Positions 1-12,706 of a stretch of 64,000 nucleotides of DNA are shown piece by piece; the stretch's first letter is position 1; each line of letters begins with the position of its first letter. The position numbers were made by a program, and so were the translations under genes. Under the pieces are notes generated by a model. The model did not search any database and was not told where the DNA came from. It worked only from the letters and a program-made list of their open reading frames with translations. The stretch spans positions 1,240,001 through 1,304,000 of the forward strand of contig JAEBUN010000008.1 of assembly GCA_023014365.1 (NCBI GenBank), read 5' to 3'. This stretch comes from Lepiota brunneoincarnata (lineage: Eukaryota > Basidiomycota > Agaricomycetes > Agaricales > Agaricaceae).

Positions 1-3000
1 AATTGGATATGTATCATTGCGATGGATATACTTGATTGTGGAAACATCTGCTCAAGCTCCGTGCGTGACTTGACAGAAAAAAAAACCCCTGAACTATAAC
101 TCGGCCATCATCCAATCACTTGTTTGTAGCCTAACGCCGTTTTCCAAGCTTCCCTCCCCCGCCCGCTCCACCCCTTCCCCTGAGTCGACGGGGTAAGAGG
201 AGCCACAGGGAGCCACACACACAATTTATTTCCATTCATTCGAGGAGTTTCCGGAACTTTCATCCGATGGTTCTTTTTTGCTCAGGAACATATACGCCTG
301 GGGAGGGTCGTCATGGAATTGAATCGGCGGGTTTTTTTTATTTCCCCACGTATATCTGGTCCCTGCAAACGGACTCGAGCAAGCGAAGCGGGCAGGGGAG
401 AAGGAAGGGGGGGGAGGTACGGGCCGAAGTGGAGCATTTAGTTTACTACTAACATAACATAAAGTTTCCTGTCTAACGCCCCTCTTCAGCTTCATCCCTT
501 GATTTGATATCCATGTCTACCAGCGACGGCTGGAACAACCCGTCCCCTAAACATCCCTCTCCGGTATTTTCCTCTTTTTCCTTTCTTTGTGTATCAGACC
601 CTGAGTAAGGGACCAACTTGGGGATATGACTTGGTTCTCTTTTTTTTTTTTCCACTTCGCCAGGGGCATGCACATTCGAATTCGAAATAGAGTCAAGGGC
701 GCATGTACCCGTACCCCGAGTCCCGAGTCTAGTGGTTGTTTTTGCTATTCTCAGCTATCGAAGTTACCTTATCGGGGACCAAATATGAATCGAAATGCGG
801 TCAGGAACTCGTTACTTGGTCGGGTGCCTAAGGCAACGCTTACTGCCAAAGATTGAAAAAGGGTTGTGGATACGATTCATTTCTAAGTACTTAGTACGGG
901 ACTTTTTTTGATGATTGACAATGAAGTCCCCATATTACCCGTATTGAGGTCACAATTAAACTGGAGCATTGACTGGGGAAAAAAAATAACGACAAGCTAC
1001 TCCCACGCGCGCGTGACCCTCCCACCTGCTCGCTCCGTGGTCCAAACTTTGGAGCCCAAGACAACAATCACCAACAACGCTCCCCGCAGAATACATGCTT
1101 AAACTCATTAGCTACATTCCACTACTTACCCCACCGGCGGAGATAGGTCGTTAACTCACAAGTTTAACAAACAATAGTAGTTGAGTATCCAACAAGTTTC
1201 CAAGTCTCAGGCGGCCCTCAAGTTGATCGGGACGGCATAGAGTGCTTAACCGCGCGGGGCGGATTACCCGAAATGTCTGACTATCTATGGAAATATATGG
1301 AAGAACGAAGTGGCCCCGTAGCCTCCCATTGTGACCTCTGAATCCGCATTCAACATAACTCGAAAATAAAAATTACGCAATATTGTACATATAACGATCG
1401 CCGAGGTGGAGTATACAGGCTTGTTGAATGGTTCGATGGAGAGGTATAAGGAAAAGCCCCGCGGGGGCCTCGCAGTCGAGGGCCAAAGTTGGTCTATCGT
1501 CGGGCATTGCTCTCTGATGCGCCTTTTTTTTTTTGAATGGAAATAGATGAACAAAAGGCGCACCATTGTTGATAACAGGTAGACGGTCAAAGTTGGTCCA
1601 TCGGAGGGGTTTTGATTTCAAGTTCCTCTGTCTGATGACCAACTCTTTTTGACCCTTTCATTCGTTTTCCCGACCGCCACCTACATCCATCTAGTGTGGC
1701 ACTGTCGGTGATGGCTAGACGGCCAAAGTTGGTCTATCATCGTCGGGTTTAATTTGTTATTTATTCTTTTTGTTATCCGGTACTCAACGGCTTGGAACGC
1801 TCGGAGGCGAGTCCCTTTCATTCACGGCCTGGCCACATGACGAAATTCTCGATATGGATAGTGGCCTAACACAGTAATCACAACCCATGACTTTGGCACT
1901 TAGGTACCCACCCACGTCTTGTGACATGTCCTAAACTTTGTATATTGATGGTATATCCCGAGGGTGCAAATCAACGAGTAGGTAGGTCCTCACCGCAGAG
2001 ATAAAGAAATATTTAGGTGATGACGATTCCTTTCGGTTACCAATAATGCCGGAACCTCGGCCATAAGCAAGTGAACATGGGGTTGGCGTTATGGCAGTCC
2101 CTCTCACGTACCTGAAAGTTTGATGTTGGGGTTCTGAACTTGGTCCTTCGGTTCTCGGGTTTCTTGAGCGATGGACTAGGCTTTTTTAAGGCTACGTGGG
2201 TGAACTAGTGGGTTAAGGTTGACAGGTCTATGGCATCTGGTATCCACCTATGTATGTTTAGCCTAATATCCCGGGCTCAGCCCCCATCCATCCCCCACCC
2301 TTCCGCCACGCTCTAACCGTTGCATCACTCCCCAAACCCACACAACTCTCTCTCCACGGCAAAGTCTCAAGCTCTTCTTCGGCAGATCTACCTTGATCTC
2401 TCTCTCTCTCCAATGTAATGCCTAGCCACTTCCTTAGACAATGTGCTTCCTTTCATTACTCAAGTCCATCTTCTCTTGACGTTTTCAATGTTTTTCTGGT
2501 TCGCGTTGGGTATTTGCTCATCATGATCGAGTCATTCTCATCATCTTTAGCAAAAAAAAAATGAAAGGACGAAGCAAGGAAATAACATATATAGTCCACT
2601 GTACGCACGAGAGGTCCCCTTGACGTCAGGACACCACATCCTCCAAAAGGACCCGAAAAAAAAAATGCTTACGGTTTTAGTAATCCCGGAACTGGTCCCC
2701 AGAACCAAGGACGCCCAAATAAGCCCTTTTGATGAAACAGGGTCCCGGGTATAGAAGACGAAGCGGGTGGAGAATCTCGAGGAGATTGGAAGGAAATAGC
2801 CACTCCCAAATAGTGGTAAGTACTGGTTAAAATCTGAGGTGGGGGAGGCCCGGGAGATCATTGAGGGAGTCCAAGAGGACCAGAGAGGTCTCGTTCCTGT
2901 ATTTCCTTCCCCCCATTGAACGCTACCAATATCCCTGAGGGGGTAGACTACATATAGCTTGTTCATATATCAGGTGATAGCATTGCGGGACTTACCTCAC

Positions 3001-5071
3001 AGATCGTCGCTGTCCCATGCTATATGCATCACACTGCGCGCTCACAAGTGTCATCAGAAACACAAGTCGAAGTCGAAACAATAGCAACAGGGAGATAATC
3101 AAGAATGGTGACCTTCCTAGTAGCTTACCAGTGAAATAGTAGTCATTAGTTGTGAGATGTGGCGAATCTGGATTGGTTCTAGCCGGACGTGGGTCTCCTT
3201 CTTTCGTCGTTTCCGTTTGGCCGAGGTCGATCATGTGCCTCATAGTGTGGAAACCAGAGAAAGTTACAATTGTTCTATAGGTCCCGAAATGGCGTGTCGG
3301 GTGAGGCAAAGCAGAAGAAGGGAACGGAAAGGAAGCTATTGGGATATGTGGGCTTGGATCGATCGGAAGCTTTGAAGTAATAATGGCCATGCGGCATGCG
3401 ACCAATGACGAAAGCATGGTTGGTAATCTTGGACTAGGTGTGGTACCCACCATTCATCGCTGACCTGAACTGAATGAGTTGGAAAACAGATAGAGGCGAG
3501 CGTCACAATGAGGATTGGATTCATCCAGGCCTGAAGGGTTGGCGGGGAGGACTTTATCAATAGGGCGCTAAATGTTCGCTCCCGTGCCCGAGACCATGGG
3601 GTACAGCCTCGGGCGCGAATCACGGTCATTTCCTAGGTCTAGTGAGGCCTAGTTTGCAGGGGTGTGTGTGCAGACAAATGACGACATTTACTTACGAGCA
3701 AGCGAACTCCCCGGAATGAAGACTGGAGGCGAGAACACAAAGCAGAGTGGAAGAACTAATTCGAGCTTACGCATAATTGAGGGCCGATCCGAGGTAGAGA
3801 TGGAGGGTACATCCGGGAAGGTGGGTTCAACTTGGCCACACCTAAATTATGGGTGAGAGGTGTTCCGGGTTGACATTCATCTCATCCGAATATGTGCACC
3901 TCGGGTCCCGAGAAGATAGCGTCAGGTGGCAATTGACTCCGGAGCATATCGCTTGGAGCAGACAGAGAATTTCATCAATTATGTCGTGAGCCCGTCATAA
4001 TTGTTGAGTTGGTGAGTTCATGCACTATACCAAATTTGGCAAAGGGTGCCTAGACGGTAGAGGGTCCCCACTCCCGTCCCGTCTTGTCTTGCCTGTACTG
4101 GAAAACTCTAAGGTAGAAGCGTTACGGGACAGCACTTGTATGCGGGGAAGATCACAACTGTATGTTTGAACACTGGAGGAAGAACGGGATGCTGTCACCG
4201 TAAGGGAAAACATCACGGACCCAGGTAACAGAACACGAGCCCTCAGGCTAAACGGCTTCTCCTTTCTCCTCTTCCATCAGGGAAATATACCCCGATGGAT
4301 ATGTCCCGAGCTAAGCTAGAAGTGAACTCACATGTTTTTTTTATGCATGAGTGGTCGACGCACATTCTGATGAGAAGGATGACCTTCCGTTCTTCTCTGA
4401 TGACAAGTCGAGGAGGGTATATGGGGAGAGTTCGTTGTTCAAGAACGAAGCAGGTGGGCCAAGGTCAGCTTTTTAGCACGTCTCCAACAACCCGTTTTTT
4501 TTTGTGGCCGTTCCAATCACCCATCGAAGCAACCTTCCAAATCGTTCCCAACTCATGACAGGATAGACAGACAGGGGTGTCTAATTCCTCTTTACTGGGT
4601 TATCTGGCGGTCATATCCATATTCCCCTTGTCCTCAGATAGAGCGATCGATTCGATGTCGCTAGCCTGGTGGACCTCATTCTTTCGAACTACTTGATCGT
4701 CGCCGACTCAACCCGTCAAATCATCCCGATCTACTGGCTTGGGCGATTCGAAATCGCACCGATTTCGACGAGTTGCACTTATTGTTAAGTCGCGGACCTT
4801 AGCCATGCACAAATGAAGGCAAGTCTGGTAGTTCTAGGCTGGGGGGGTAACTCGTCAAGTGGGGTGTTGGGGAAAATGACCAGGACTGCTAATCGGTGAG
4901 TGATATGCCATTAAGGAGTGCACTTTTACCCAGCCAAGGCCGCGAAGCCCTTGGTTTCACTGGGCGTAGGACAAGATGGTGGTAATGAACGTTAATTTGG
5001 GGTGTTCCCACCGCTGGTCGAATTAGGCTTGGGGGCTTTCACAACAAGGTTTCGCAAGAGAATACTTTGGG
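1..5071. other. Long stretch with no supportable gene
   Basis: All six frames are broken by stops. The longest open stretches (for example 2547-2966 and 2992-3453 on the minus strand) match no family I know and show no consistent splice structure. A pyrimidine-rich tract sits near 2280-2410, homopolymer A/T runs are scattered throughout, and degenerate repeats lie at 1480-1755. It could be decayed transposon sequence, but no transposase, reverse transcriptase or terminal repeat is visible. Confidence 0.6.
1480..1755 (+). repeat. Three degenerate direct repeats
   Basis: A unit close to GGCCAAAGTTGGTCTATC occurs at about 1481, 1585 and 1720. Copies 2 and 3 are preceded by GACGG, and each copy is followed within about 5-10 nt by a G-rich run (CGGG or GGAGGGG). 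Copies 2 and 3 also share similar upstream sequence ending in TAGACGG. Spacing is roughly 100 and 135 nt. The function is unknown. Confidence 0.6.
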
Positions 5072-6391
5072 TCACTGAGATAGTTGAACGGTGAACAAAT
5101 GGCTCGTGTCGACTTCTACCATCTTCACTTTATCAAGGAGGAGCTTGAGCTCCCTGAACTGTTCTACCTTGTGGGTTTTCTGGTGAAAAATTGGGAAGCG
5201 AACATTTAACTGTGGTTATGCTGCTCACCTGGTACGACACGACCCGCGCGGATGTACTAGCAACCGAAAAGAATAGGGTTTCTGTACGAATGGAATCTAA
5301 AACTCAACCCTGGGGCCCAGACTTGAACCTAACCCACCTTGATCATCGTGAACTAGCTTGAATGACTGTAAACCATAAGAGCTAGTAGCTCGTCGCCCGC
5401 TTTTGGGTTGCTTCTGTAGACAGTTGTTAGATGAGAGATTGCGGCGGGGAGAAAAAGGACGCACAGGTAGGACTTGAGATTTGACAATTTCAGTGATGCC
5501 CAGCCCGACGAAGCATACGATACGAGGGCGATACCGTGCAACCTTGCTCATGAGCACCGGAATGGCGGCCTGTTGTTCTGCCCGGGAGAGTTCATTTTCC
5601 TGTGGAAGAGGGCCGTGTAGGATAAGCAATGGAAGGCAGGAAAAGCTGCCCCACCTCAGCGGTAGGCCTCTCTACAATATTGGTCTGCATTCAAATCATC
5701 AGATTAACATATACGTTATCTTGTGACGAGAAGAACATCGGCCCTTACCAATCCGATGGAGAAGCGCTCTGGTAGCGTATGGTCTTCAGTCGGTCGAAGA
5801 CGTTCCGTAGTCAAACCTAGAATCGCAGTTAATAACCGTTTGGAGGGGCGCTCGGGAGAATAACGCCGCACCCGACTCGTACAAACATAGCCAAAAATGG
5901 TTCGTTGGGCCCGCAAAATGATGGCCTATTTCAGCTGACTTCTGTCCTGGACTATTGGCGCCAATGATAAGTTACTGTGACGCAGAGAGGACGGGGGTAA
6001 TAGTACTTGATCCCACAAAACATAACTGGACATAGTCAGCATTTGTTCAGTGGCTCGAAAAGGAGAACTACTTACTGTCGAGGTTATCAGCCAAGTGGTC
6101 TGGTAGCACATTTAGATGGCTATATCTTTCAGGGGAGGCGATACCTCGTTTGAGCTTCTTCGAGGGCAGAGAGTGTGTGTGAGAGATGGGTACTCCAACT
6201 TTGCGACCTTCCGATGGTTTCTTTCGACTCCCCTCTGCCAGTCTTGGTGTTCGTGCCTGGAGTGTTGAACCCGCGGCGTCACCCCTTTGACCTTCGTGAG
6301 TCCTTCCTTGAGAGGCAAAGGCTGCTAGCGTCTTCCGAAACTTCTCTAGAGCAGCGTCCTCAGAGCCCTCTGAGTCCTCTTCGTGTTTCAT
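5072..6391 (-). CDS. G/T(U)-mismatch thymine-DNA glycosylase (Mug/TDG family)
   Basis: This is a nuclear base-excision-repair enzyme that removes thymine or uracil opposite guanine. Nine exons can be read: 6391-6076, 6025-6007, 5951-5872, 5816-5749, 5684-5655, 5599-5474, 5413-5338, 5296-5229 and 5167-5072. They total 879 nt, giving 292 residues. Motifs in order are a basic KKLKR stretch, [10 protein letters not shown], the catalytic [49 protein letters not shown], and ASTSARVV at the second active-site loop. The fungal N-terminal extension is short. I chose the ATG at 6391; the open frame extends upstream but only to a non-ATG codon. Exon 2 is 19 nt and exon 5 is 30 nt. The donor of intron 6 (GTCCTA) is weak, and intron 7 is only 41 nt. 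No frameshift is needed. The family call is secure. Confidence 0.92.
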
Positions 6392-7242
6392 ACAGTAGAA
6401 TGGCCCGGTTGACCGTTGTGCGGTCAGGAAAGGGGGTTCAGGGTCACGTGCTAGCCCCAAATTTGTTGCTCAATCATGGAACAGCTGGAGAGACTCCCCA
6501 AGACGTTGGAACTTCGTCTGTATGATCAGCAAGGGTGATTTTCAGTTTGCAACATAAGTTGTAAGGTAGCTCAGGTTGGGTCTCGCAAGTTGTCGCACGT
6601 CAGAGATGGGCAATGATCTCACTGGCCAAGGGGTTCTGAGTTAGATATTGGAAGTACGTTACAGTCTTGTGTATCAAGGGGAGGCCGGAGGAATATTGAA
6701 GGTTGAGATACATTCATGGCCCGCCTTAATGTTAGTATGGTAATATGAGAATGGTATTTTATTTCAGGCTCCTGAACATACCCATGGCATGATGACGTTC
6801 ACAGCACTCTGTTTATGGGTTGGATGAGCCTCGTTGCTATTGAAAAAACCACTAGCCAATAGTTTTTTGAGGCGGTCCACGCTTTATCTAATTTTGTAGC
6901 TGCACTCGACTGTGTTCTGTGCTTAACCTGGTGTCGCACAAACATCACCTGCCACCTGCTGTTGAAATTCGGTCCATGTTCATCAAGATGATTACAACAC
7001 CTCTGCCACTATGGTCATGTGAAGGTCTTCTGGGGTTGTTCAACAACCTTATGGATTCTGGGTATGCAAAACAGAAGCTGATGCTGACCTTCATCTTCTG
7101 ATGCTGGTACTCACATCGGCTTCGCTGTGCGAGAGGCTTGCCGATTCTAATCAAGTCGGTTTTAGCCATAAAGCCAGGCGATGCTAAGAAGTTGATTACA
7201 GTCTACAGCTGTCGGCCCTCTCCCACCACCCTCCCACCCAGA
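6392..7242. other. Intergenic region
   Basis: This lies between the divergently transcribed glycosylase (-) and the membrane protein (+) and presumably holds both promoters. The minus-strand open frame continues past the glycosylase ATG to 6460 but without another ATG. No RNA gene or repeat was recognised. Confidence 0.5.
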
Positions 7243-8298
7243 ATGCACCTGCACCAATATCTTAAGCCTCTTGTGCTGATCATTTCCCTCTTTCCCCGTG
7301 TTGTCCTGGGAAGGCGTGGCGACAGCGGTATTAGCGTAATAGCTTCATTGCCAAGCTTGAGTCTTGACCCCTTCGATGCTGCGATCTTCGCTTTCTTTGT
7401 TGCATCCGCTATTTTCAGTGCATTCCAAACACTTTGGGCGGCCTACAACATTTACAGACGCACCAAAAAACATCCACCTTCTATCACATTGCCCGAGTTT
7501 AGTGTTGGGCCAATTTTTCCGACATTCCTCCTCATGTCGGCATTAATATTGACGATTTATCGAATTCTGCGTGCAGTATACTGGGGGCGTGAATTCAATC
7601 AAAATAACATAGAGGAACCAACATTCACCGAGGCTTATTTTGGCGCTTGGGATGCATTGGGGATCCTGCATAACGTTTTCCTTGTCGCAGGTCTCCTCGC
7701 CCTCATCTCGCATCTCGAGAAGATGCAGTCCAGCCTCTCTGAGGCGCCGCATGGTCTCAAGATGATAATGGATACTGTCTTCGTTATGGGTCTACTGGCC
7801 CTTGGGATGGGAGTTGTAGGAGTCCAAGTGACTATCGAGACGCACCGCGATTTTCTGCTGGGGCACAAGCTTGTCATCGCTTTTTACTCCTCCTCTTCAT
7901 CGGTGTGCTTGATGTCACTGCCTCTTCCATCATATTGTACGGCCGTACGCGACGTAACCAGATCAATGACCACAAGGTTCGAACTTCTATATAGCCTCGG
8001 GTGTTCATAAACTGTGCTGACTTCCTTCATATGTATATAGATTTCACAGTACACTGCCTTCATCATTTCCCCTATCTACAGCATATACGCGCTCAATATT
8101 ATTATAAACATCGCGGCGGTGGATCTCATCACTACTTTGACCCAGGCATCCCAATGGAATCTCTCTTCTGCGGTCATCGATTGTATCACCAAATTAATCA
8201 TCTTGGGAGTATGCTTACAGTTCGGGATCCCAGCTACTCTCAGGATGTCTCAGCAGGTCCACGCTGATACATATCCCCCAAAGCCGTACCAGGCTTGA
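7243..8298 (+). CDS. Unrecognised polytopic membrane protein, about 7 TM plus signal
   Basis: I do not recognise the family. The ATG at 7243 opens with a hydrophobic leader (LVLIISLFPRVVLG). Further hydrophobic spans are centred near residues 57, 95, 140, 180, 215, 250 and 287, giving a signal peptide plus about seven helices. A short basic loop (YRRTKKH) follows the first span. One 64 nt intron (7977-8040) precedes the last exon, 8041-8298, which ends at a TGA. Around 7881-7887 the frame changes within a TTTTTAC run, equivalent to one missing or two extra bases. Downstream of this the coding sense is clear (LLLFIGVLDVTASSIILYG). The topology recalls fungal 7-TM receptors, but there is no sequence motif to prove it. 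The frameshift could be an assembly error. Confidence 0.6.
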
Positions 8299-8790
8299 AG
8301 CTCGAAGGCCGAATGTGGACTGGATATACTTTATTTGTGCTGATGACTCTGCTCAGTCGACTAGTAGTAACAAACCGTGTACCATACCTCTTGCGGTAGA
8401 AAATGCCGTCCTTTATCCATGTCAAAAAGGCACTGATTGATCATTAAGTCCTTAAATGCGATGGTGACCGCGATAAATGTATACGCATACCCTTATTGTG
8501 CTAGCCTCTGAGTCACAGACAAATGCCGTCGCCTCCAACAGAGAGGGATTGGCTAAGATGTAAAGTTGAGCGCAGTGATTGATATATGTTATTAATTTTA
8601 TTGATTCCGATTAGTGATTGACAATATTCATGAAGTATATGAGGGATATCAATAGCCATTTACAACCCAATTATCAGTTTCTCAATTCCCTCCAGCAGTG
8701 AAATAGCCGACATCAGCCCAGCCCCGCATTTTCTCGCTATATCGTATTGTAAATAAGAGCATCCTACATTATAGGCATTGCGCATTTTAG
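8299..8790. other. Intergenic region between convergent genes
   Basis: This separates the 3' ends of the membrane protein gene (+) and the first MFS transporter (-). It is AT-rich around 8580-8640. Nothing codes convincingly. Confidence 0.5.
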
Positions 8791-10751
8791 TTACCCAACC
8801 TTTAGTCGAGGCACGAAAGCGAAGACGTACCCAGCCCCTATCCAAGCCATTATCGCTGATAATGCGGTTGTCGCTAAGAACCCCTGATTGTTTATCATAG
8901 GAAGAATGGCCGCAATTGCGAATGATAACAGGAAGGATTGGAAGCCACTGTCCATATGTTGATATCAGGTCACTCAGTGTCGAACATTGAATATTGTTAC
9001 TCACTTGTAGAAGGCCATAACTTCTGCACTGCGCTAGTGCATGATATCAACGGCATAGGCAGCGTATGGAGTCAAAACGAGATCGATCTAGTTAACAACA
9101 GTTAACAACGTCATCATGTTTGTTATCAAGTGGAAGCTCGGACATGGGACTTACGCCGAACCCATTCACGAAGAGTGAAACTAAGTTAAGGGTAAGCCCA
9201 ACCGGTCCCTCAACATAATGCGTTATCAGGCCGCAAGCGAGAACAGATAGAGGGATGAATAGAAACCCGCTCAATAGGGTCCCTCTCAAACGATCCTCGG
9301 GATACCAGGTTCCGCCTCTTTTCTCCTTCCAATGCACGCCCATCCTATCTGAGATACGTCCGGCAACAGGTGCGCCAACTGTAGGTTGTGTTGACTGGGA
9401 ACGTCGGAATAGATGATAAAGTAAAAGGACATACTCATATTACCCAGACCGGAGGGTAAGAAACAGGCTCCGACCAGGGCAGTGTTGTCGAGATTATAAC
9501 GTTTGCCCTAGGAGTCCGTCAACAACACTCGGTTGAGTTTTTTTCGGGAAACACTTACAATAGTGTATGCAAGCGGAACCAGGAGTACTAAAGAATTGTT
9601 AGCATCTTGTGTAGGGAATAATTTAAGCCTTGGAGAATACCAAAATCGGTAAGGAGAATGAAAAAACCAGCGACTGACTCTACCCAGCTGAATAAGTTTC
9701 GTGCTCATTTCTGTACTATGTACGACATACCACGCTGAGCAAGTTAGGACTCCGGATCAAGTTGAGTGGGTGAAGGGGGTTTATAAACACGGGGAGCCAA
9801 CGGCGTGGAGCCTGTCTCGCTTTTTGCATTTTGTCTATGCCCCGTGTGCCAGGCCAGCTCGTCTCGGGGAAGACTGGCGACATAACCGTAAATCCTACGA
9901 GTCCAAATATTCCAAGACAAAGTTGCATGACCCTCCAAGAAGCGTAGTGAGCGACGAAACCTGTGATCAAATTACTAGGACGAAGTATCGGTGACGAGAT
10001 GGCCAGACCTCCGATCGGTGGCGCCAAAGCGGGACCCAGCAAATATGCCTTAAGGAAGAGGAGGGTCAGCCCCTACATTTCTGCATGATCCACGGGACTT
10101 ACCGCAAGGTAGAAGCCCATAGCGGTACCTCTTTCTTCCATTCTGTATATATCTCCGATTACTCCTGCACCAACAGCAAGGCCAGGTGATGCACCGGCAG
10201 CCTGCCAGAATCTCCAGAACAAAAGCTGAGGCACGGTATGCGCAGACGCAACCCCGATGGAACCCATGATAGAAAGTGGAAGTGCGAAAAGATAGACCGG
10301 TCGACGACCGTCTGGAATAAAATAGTAACCATCGTGGACTTCTTATTTTGAACATAACCTCCTACAGAATGTTGAGTAGGCTGCGGCACACAAGGATCCG
10401 ACCGACGCCGCAAACACCGAGAGACTGACTGTGAAGCTTAGTATGTTGATGTGGGTGAGTCTGTCTGCATCGCGCTGAATAGGAAGTGCTTGCCTGATGG
10501 TTTGACCCGTGGTGTTGAGATTTTTTGCGATCTTGAGGATTGATGGAGAGAAACTGCCAGACATGAAGACTGAAAGTTTCTTGAATTTTAGGATGCTCCG
10601 CGTTTGAGGTTGACATACATGGCATCAAACCGCACCATGATACGATTGCTACGATGAATTTTTTGTGGGCTGGGGAGAAGCGTTGATACACTGGTTCAAG
10701 CCCGTTGCTGGACGGAGCATCGGACAAGAGGGGGGTCTCCTCTGAGGCCAT
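8791..10751 (-). CDS. MFS transporter, DHA1/polyamine-type (copy 1, with internal stop)
   Basis: This is a predicted 12-TM proton antiporter of the drug/polyamine (DHA1) group in the plasma membrane. It starts at the ATG at 10751 with an acidic cytosolic tail (ETPLLSDAP). Readable blocks are FSPAHKKFIVAIVSW (TM1), SGSFSPSILKIAKNLNTTG, GSLCAAAYSTFYGRRPVYLF, the TM4 region GASPGLAVGAGVIGDIY then RMEERGTAMGFYLA, ALAPPIGG, FPETSWPGTRGIDK, WYPEDRLRGTLL, and a C-terminal helix ending at TAA (8791-8793). There are about eight introns, one of them with an apparent GC donor. At 9036-9034 an in-frame TAG sits where the paralogue at 18-20 kb encodes Ser (…DIM-H-stop-RSAE versus DILQSRSAE). The short exon after LLSV is also hard to read. 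It could be a recent pseudogene or carry base errors. It is inverted relative to copy 2. Confidence 0.75.
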
Positions 10752-12706
10752 GGGGAGGAAGAAAACGATAGGGTGAGGACTTGTAGAAAGGTCAAGAACA
10801 GAGTCGCATTCTGATTAAGATGACTTTTTTAAGTTCGCGAGAACCCCCATGCACAGAATTTCAAAAAAGCCCCGAGGTCAGGCTGCTCCAATGGCGAACT
10901 ACTAGAGAGGTCTTCTGGGCCCTGAATGCGTAAGAGATCTGGTAAACCTCTCACACAGTATTGGTTGTCCCGCCACAACAGGTTGTAAACCGACAGATGA
11001 TAGAACCCCCAACGTGCAAAGCGGCGCACGGTGGTCCCTAATTAAGGTGGGGTTAGATGGGGCTTGGCAGAAGCAACAACCGGCTTGAGGTTCACTTCTC
11101 TGAAATACCTCGCTTTACTGAACATTTGCCAGCTACCAGAGACCTTCATGGTTGCGGGCAATCACAGACATCCCTACCAGTCAGCCAGTGGTAATTTTTT
11201 TTTTTTTAACGATGGGGATAAACGCGATGGACAATGTAGTGCGTTGTTCGGCTGCCCGTCTAGATTTAAGGGGAGTATTAACCAAGCTCATTGGCTGTTT
11301 GGCTATATGGGCGACAACATTCACAACATTTAATGCCCTTCCCAGAGTGCCTCGACATGGGTTCTCTATCATCTCGCAAGCCTTCACGGAGGGCACGCGA
11401 CCACCAGTACAACAGTCCCGTCACTTCACTTTTCATCCCAGTATTCACTGTCCTCGTGCTTTCGCGAGCCGTCTGCCGAGTAAGCAAGCAAAATCACCTC
11501 TGCTGGGTAGGTCGAGTATGGAAAGGCATGGAAGTGGAGTGGCGACATTAGAATTAAGGGGAGTGTTAGACGGTGTGAGGGAGGAAACACGCCTACGCGC
11601 ACAGCTCGTTGCGCGCTCCCTCCTCGCCATTATCCCATCAATCCCGACGTGACTCGACTCCCCAAGGCATTGTCGCTCCCGGTGGCACAATGCCCCCCTC
11701 CTTCCTTAGCGTAGTTCTCTCCTTTGTCTCCGTAGATACATACTCACTTTCCATCGCGACTTACTCTATGTTTCTGTAGCTAATTGTGTTGGACTCGCAG
11801 TATAAGTTTGGGTGCTCGACCGCCTCTCTAGTCAGCCCCCCCCTCCTCTCTCTTCATTCCTCTCTAAAGTTCACTGTCGTTACTCTCGTCCCCCTTAATT
11901 TTATTCCCGCTCTCTCTCTATCATTCGTTCGACGGACTTGAGCCCGGTAGCCGTTCCGCCGGTTGCACTCGCGTTTTACTATATTTGTTGCGAACGCCGA
12001 ACTCGTTCTACAGCGGGGTTGGCAGGATGTCATCTAAGCTTTGCGAGACCAGCCTGGACGCAGTATACCGAACGAAGAAGCACATTGCGGATGGACTAGG
12101 AGTGTCAGAGTATCAAATTAGCGAAACTCTTACCAGCGAAGCCTTTAAATTGGCGAGCTTCGACCTTGAGCTGTCAAATCTCTACGTTCACTTATGATGG
12201 ACCCATGCCGATATCGTTCGTCCTGCCAGTTGTCCCTCGAATATTCTCGGACCAATTCTACATCTATATAGGTTGCCTCTTATATGACCTTCATTGTTTC
12301 TCTGTGCTCATCGTATATGGAATGTTGAGGGCGGACTAAATGTTCTTGACATTATTTATCTTGACGATGCATCATATCTTGCCCTGGAGATTGCCATTAC
12401 GTGTGCCGTACCAGTAGGACACTGGTTTGTGGCGGCGGCATATGTGCTTTGTCCTATTCCTGGTGTGTCTGATGAAATACAAAGCCGCATGGAGGGCAAT
12501 TTGTGTAACATTCTCGGCGCGCTGCTGTCAGCCCACGCACGTGTCCAAGCCACGAGGTCGGCCATGTATCCAGAGACAAGACTCGAGGTGAGCATCTATT
12601 ACGTTGAATATGGAGTTGTCCCGGGGGTACAAAGCGCCGAAGTGATCGTCCTTTCGACACTTATTCACCCTCCAAGCTGTTGGGCGGCTGTGTTTCATTC
12701 CCGTCG
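10752..12706. other. Gene-poor intergenic stretch
   Basis: There is no supportable gene. Pyrimidine-rich tracts run from about 11690 to 11950. Open frames at 11152-11652 and 12294-12710 have no recognisable domain; the latter overlaps the start of the inhibitor gene and is also open on the opposite strand. Confidence 0.5.

Noticed and set aside
1..5071. A decayed retroelement or DNA transposon
   Set aside because: I searched for reverse transcriptase, integrase, transposase motifs and terminal repeats by eye and found none.
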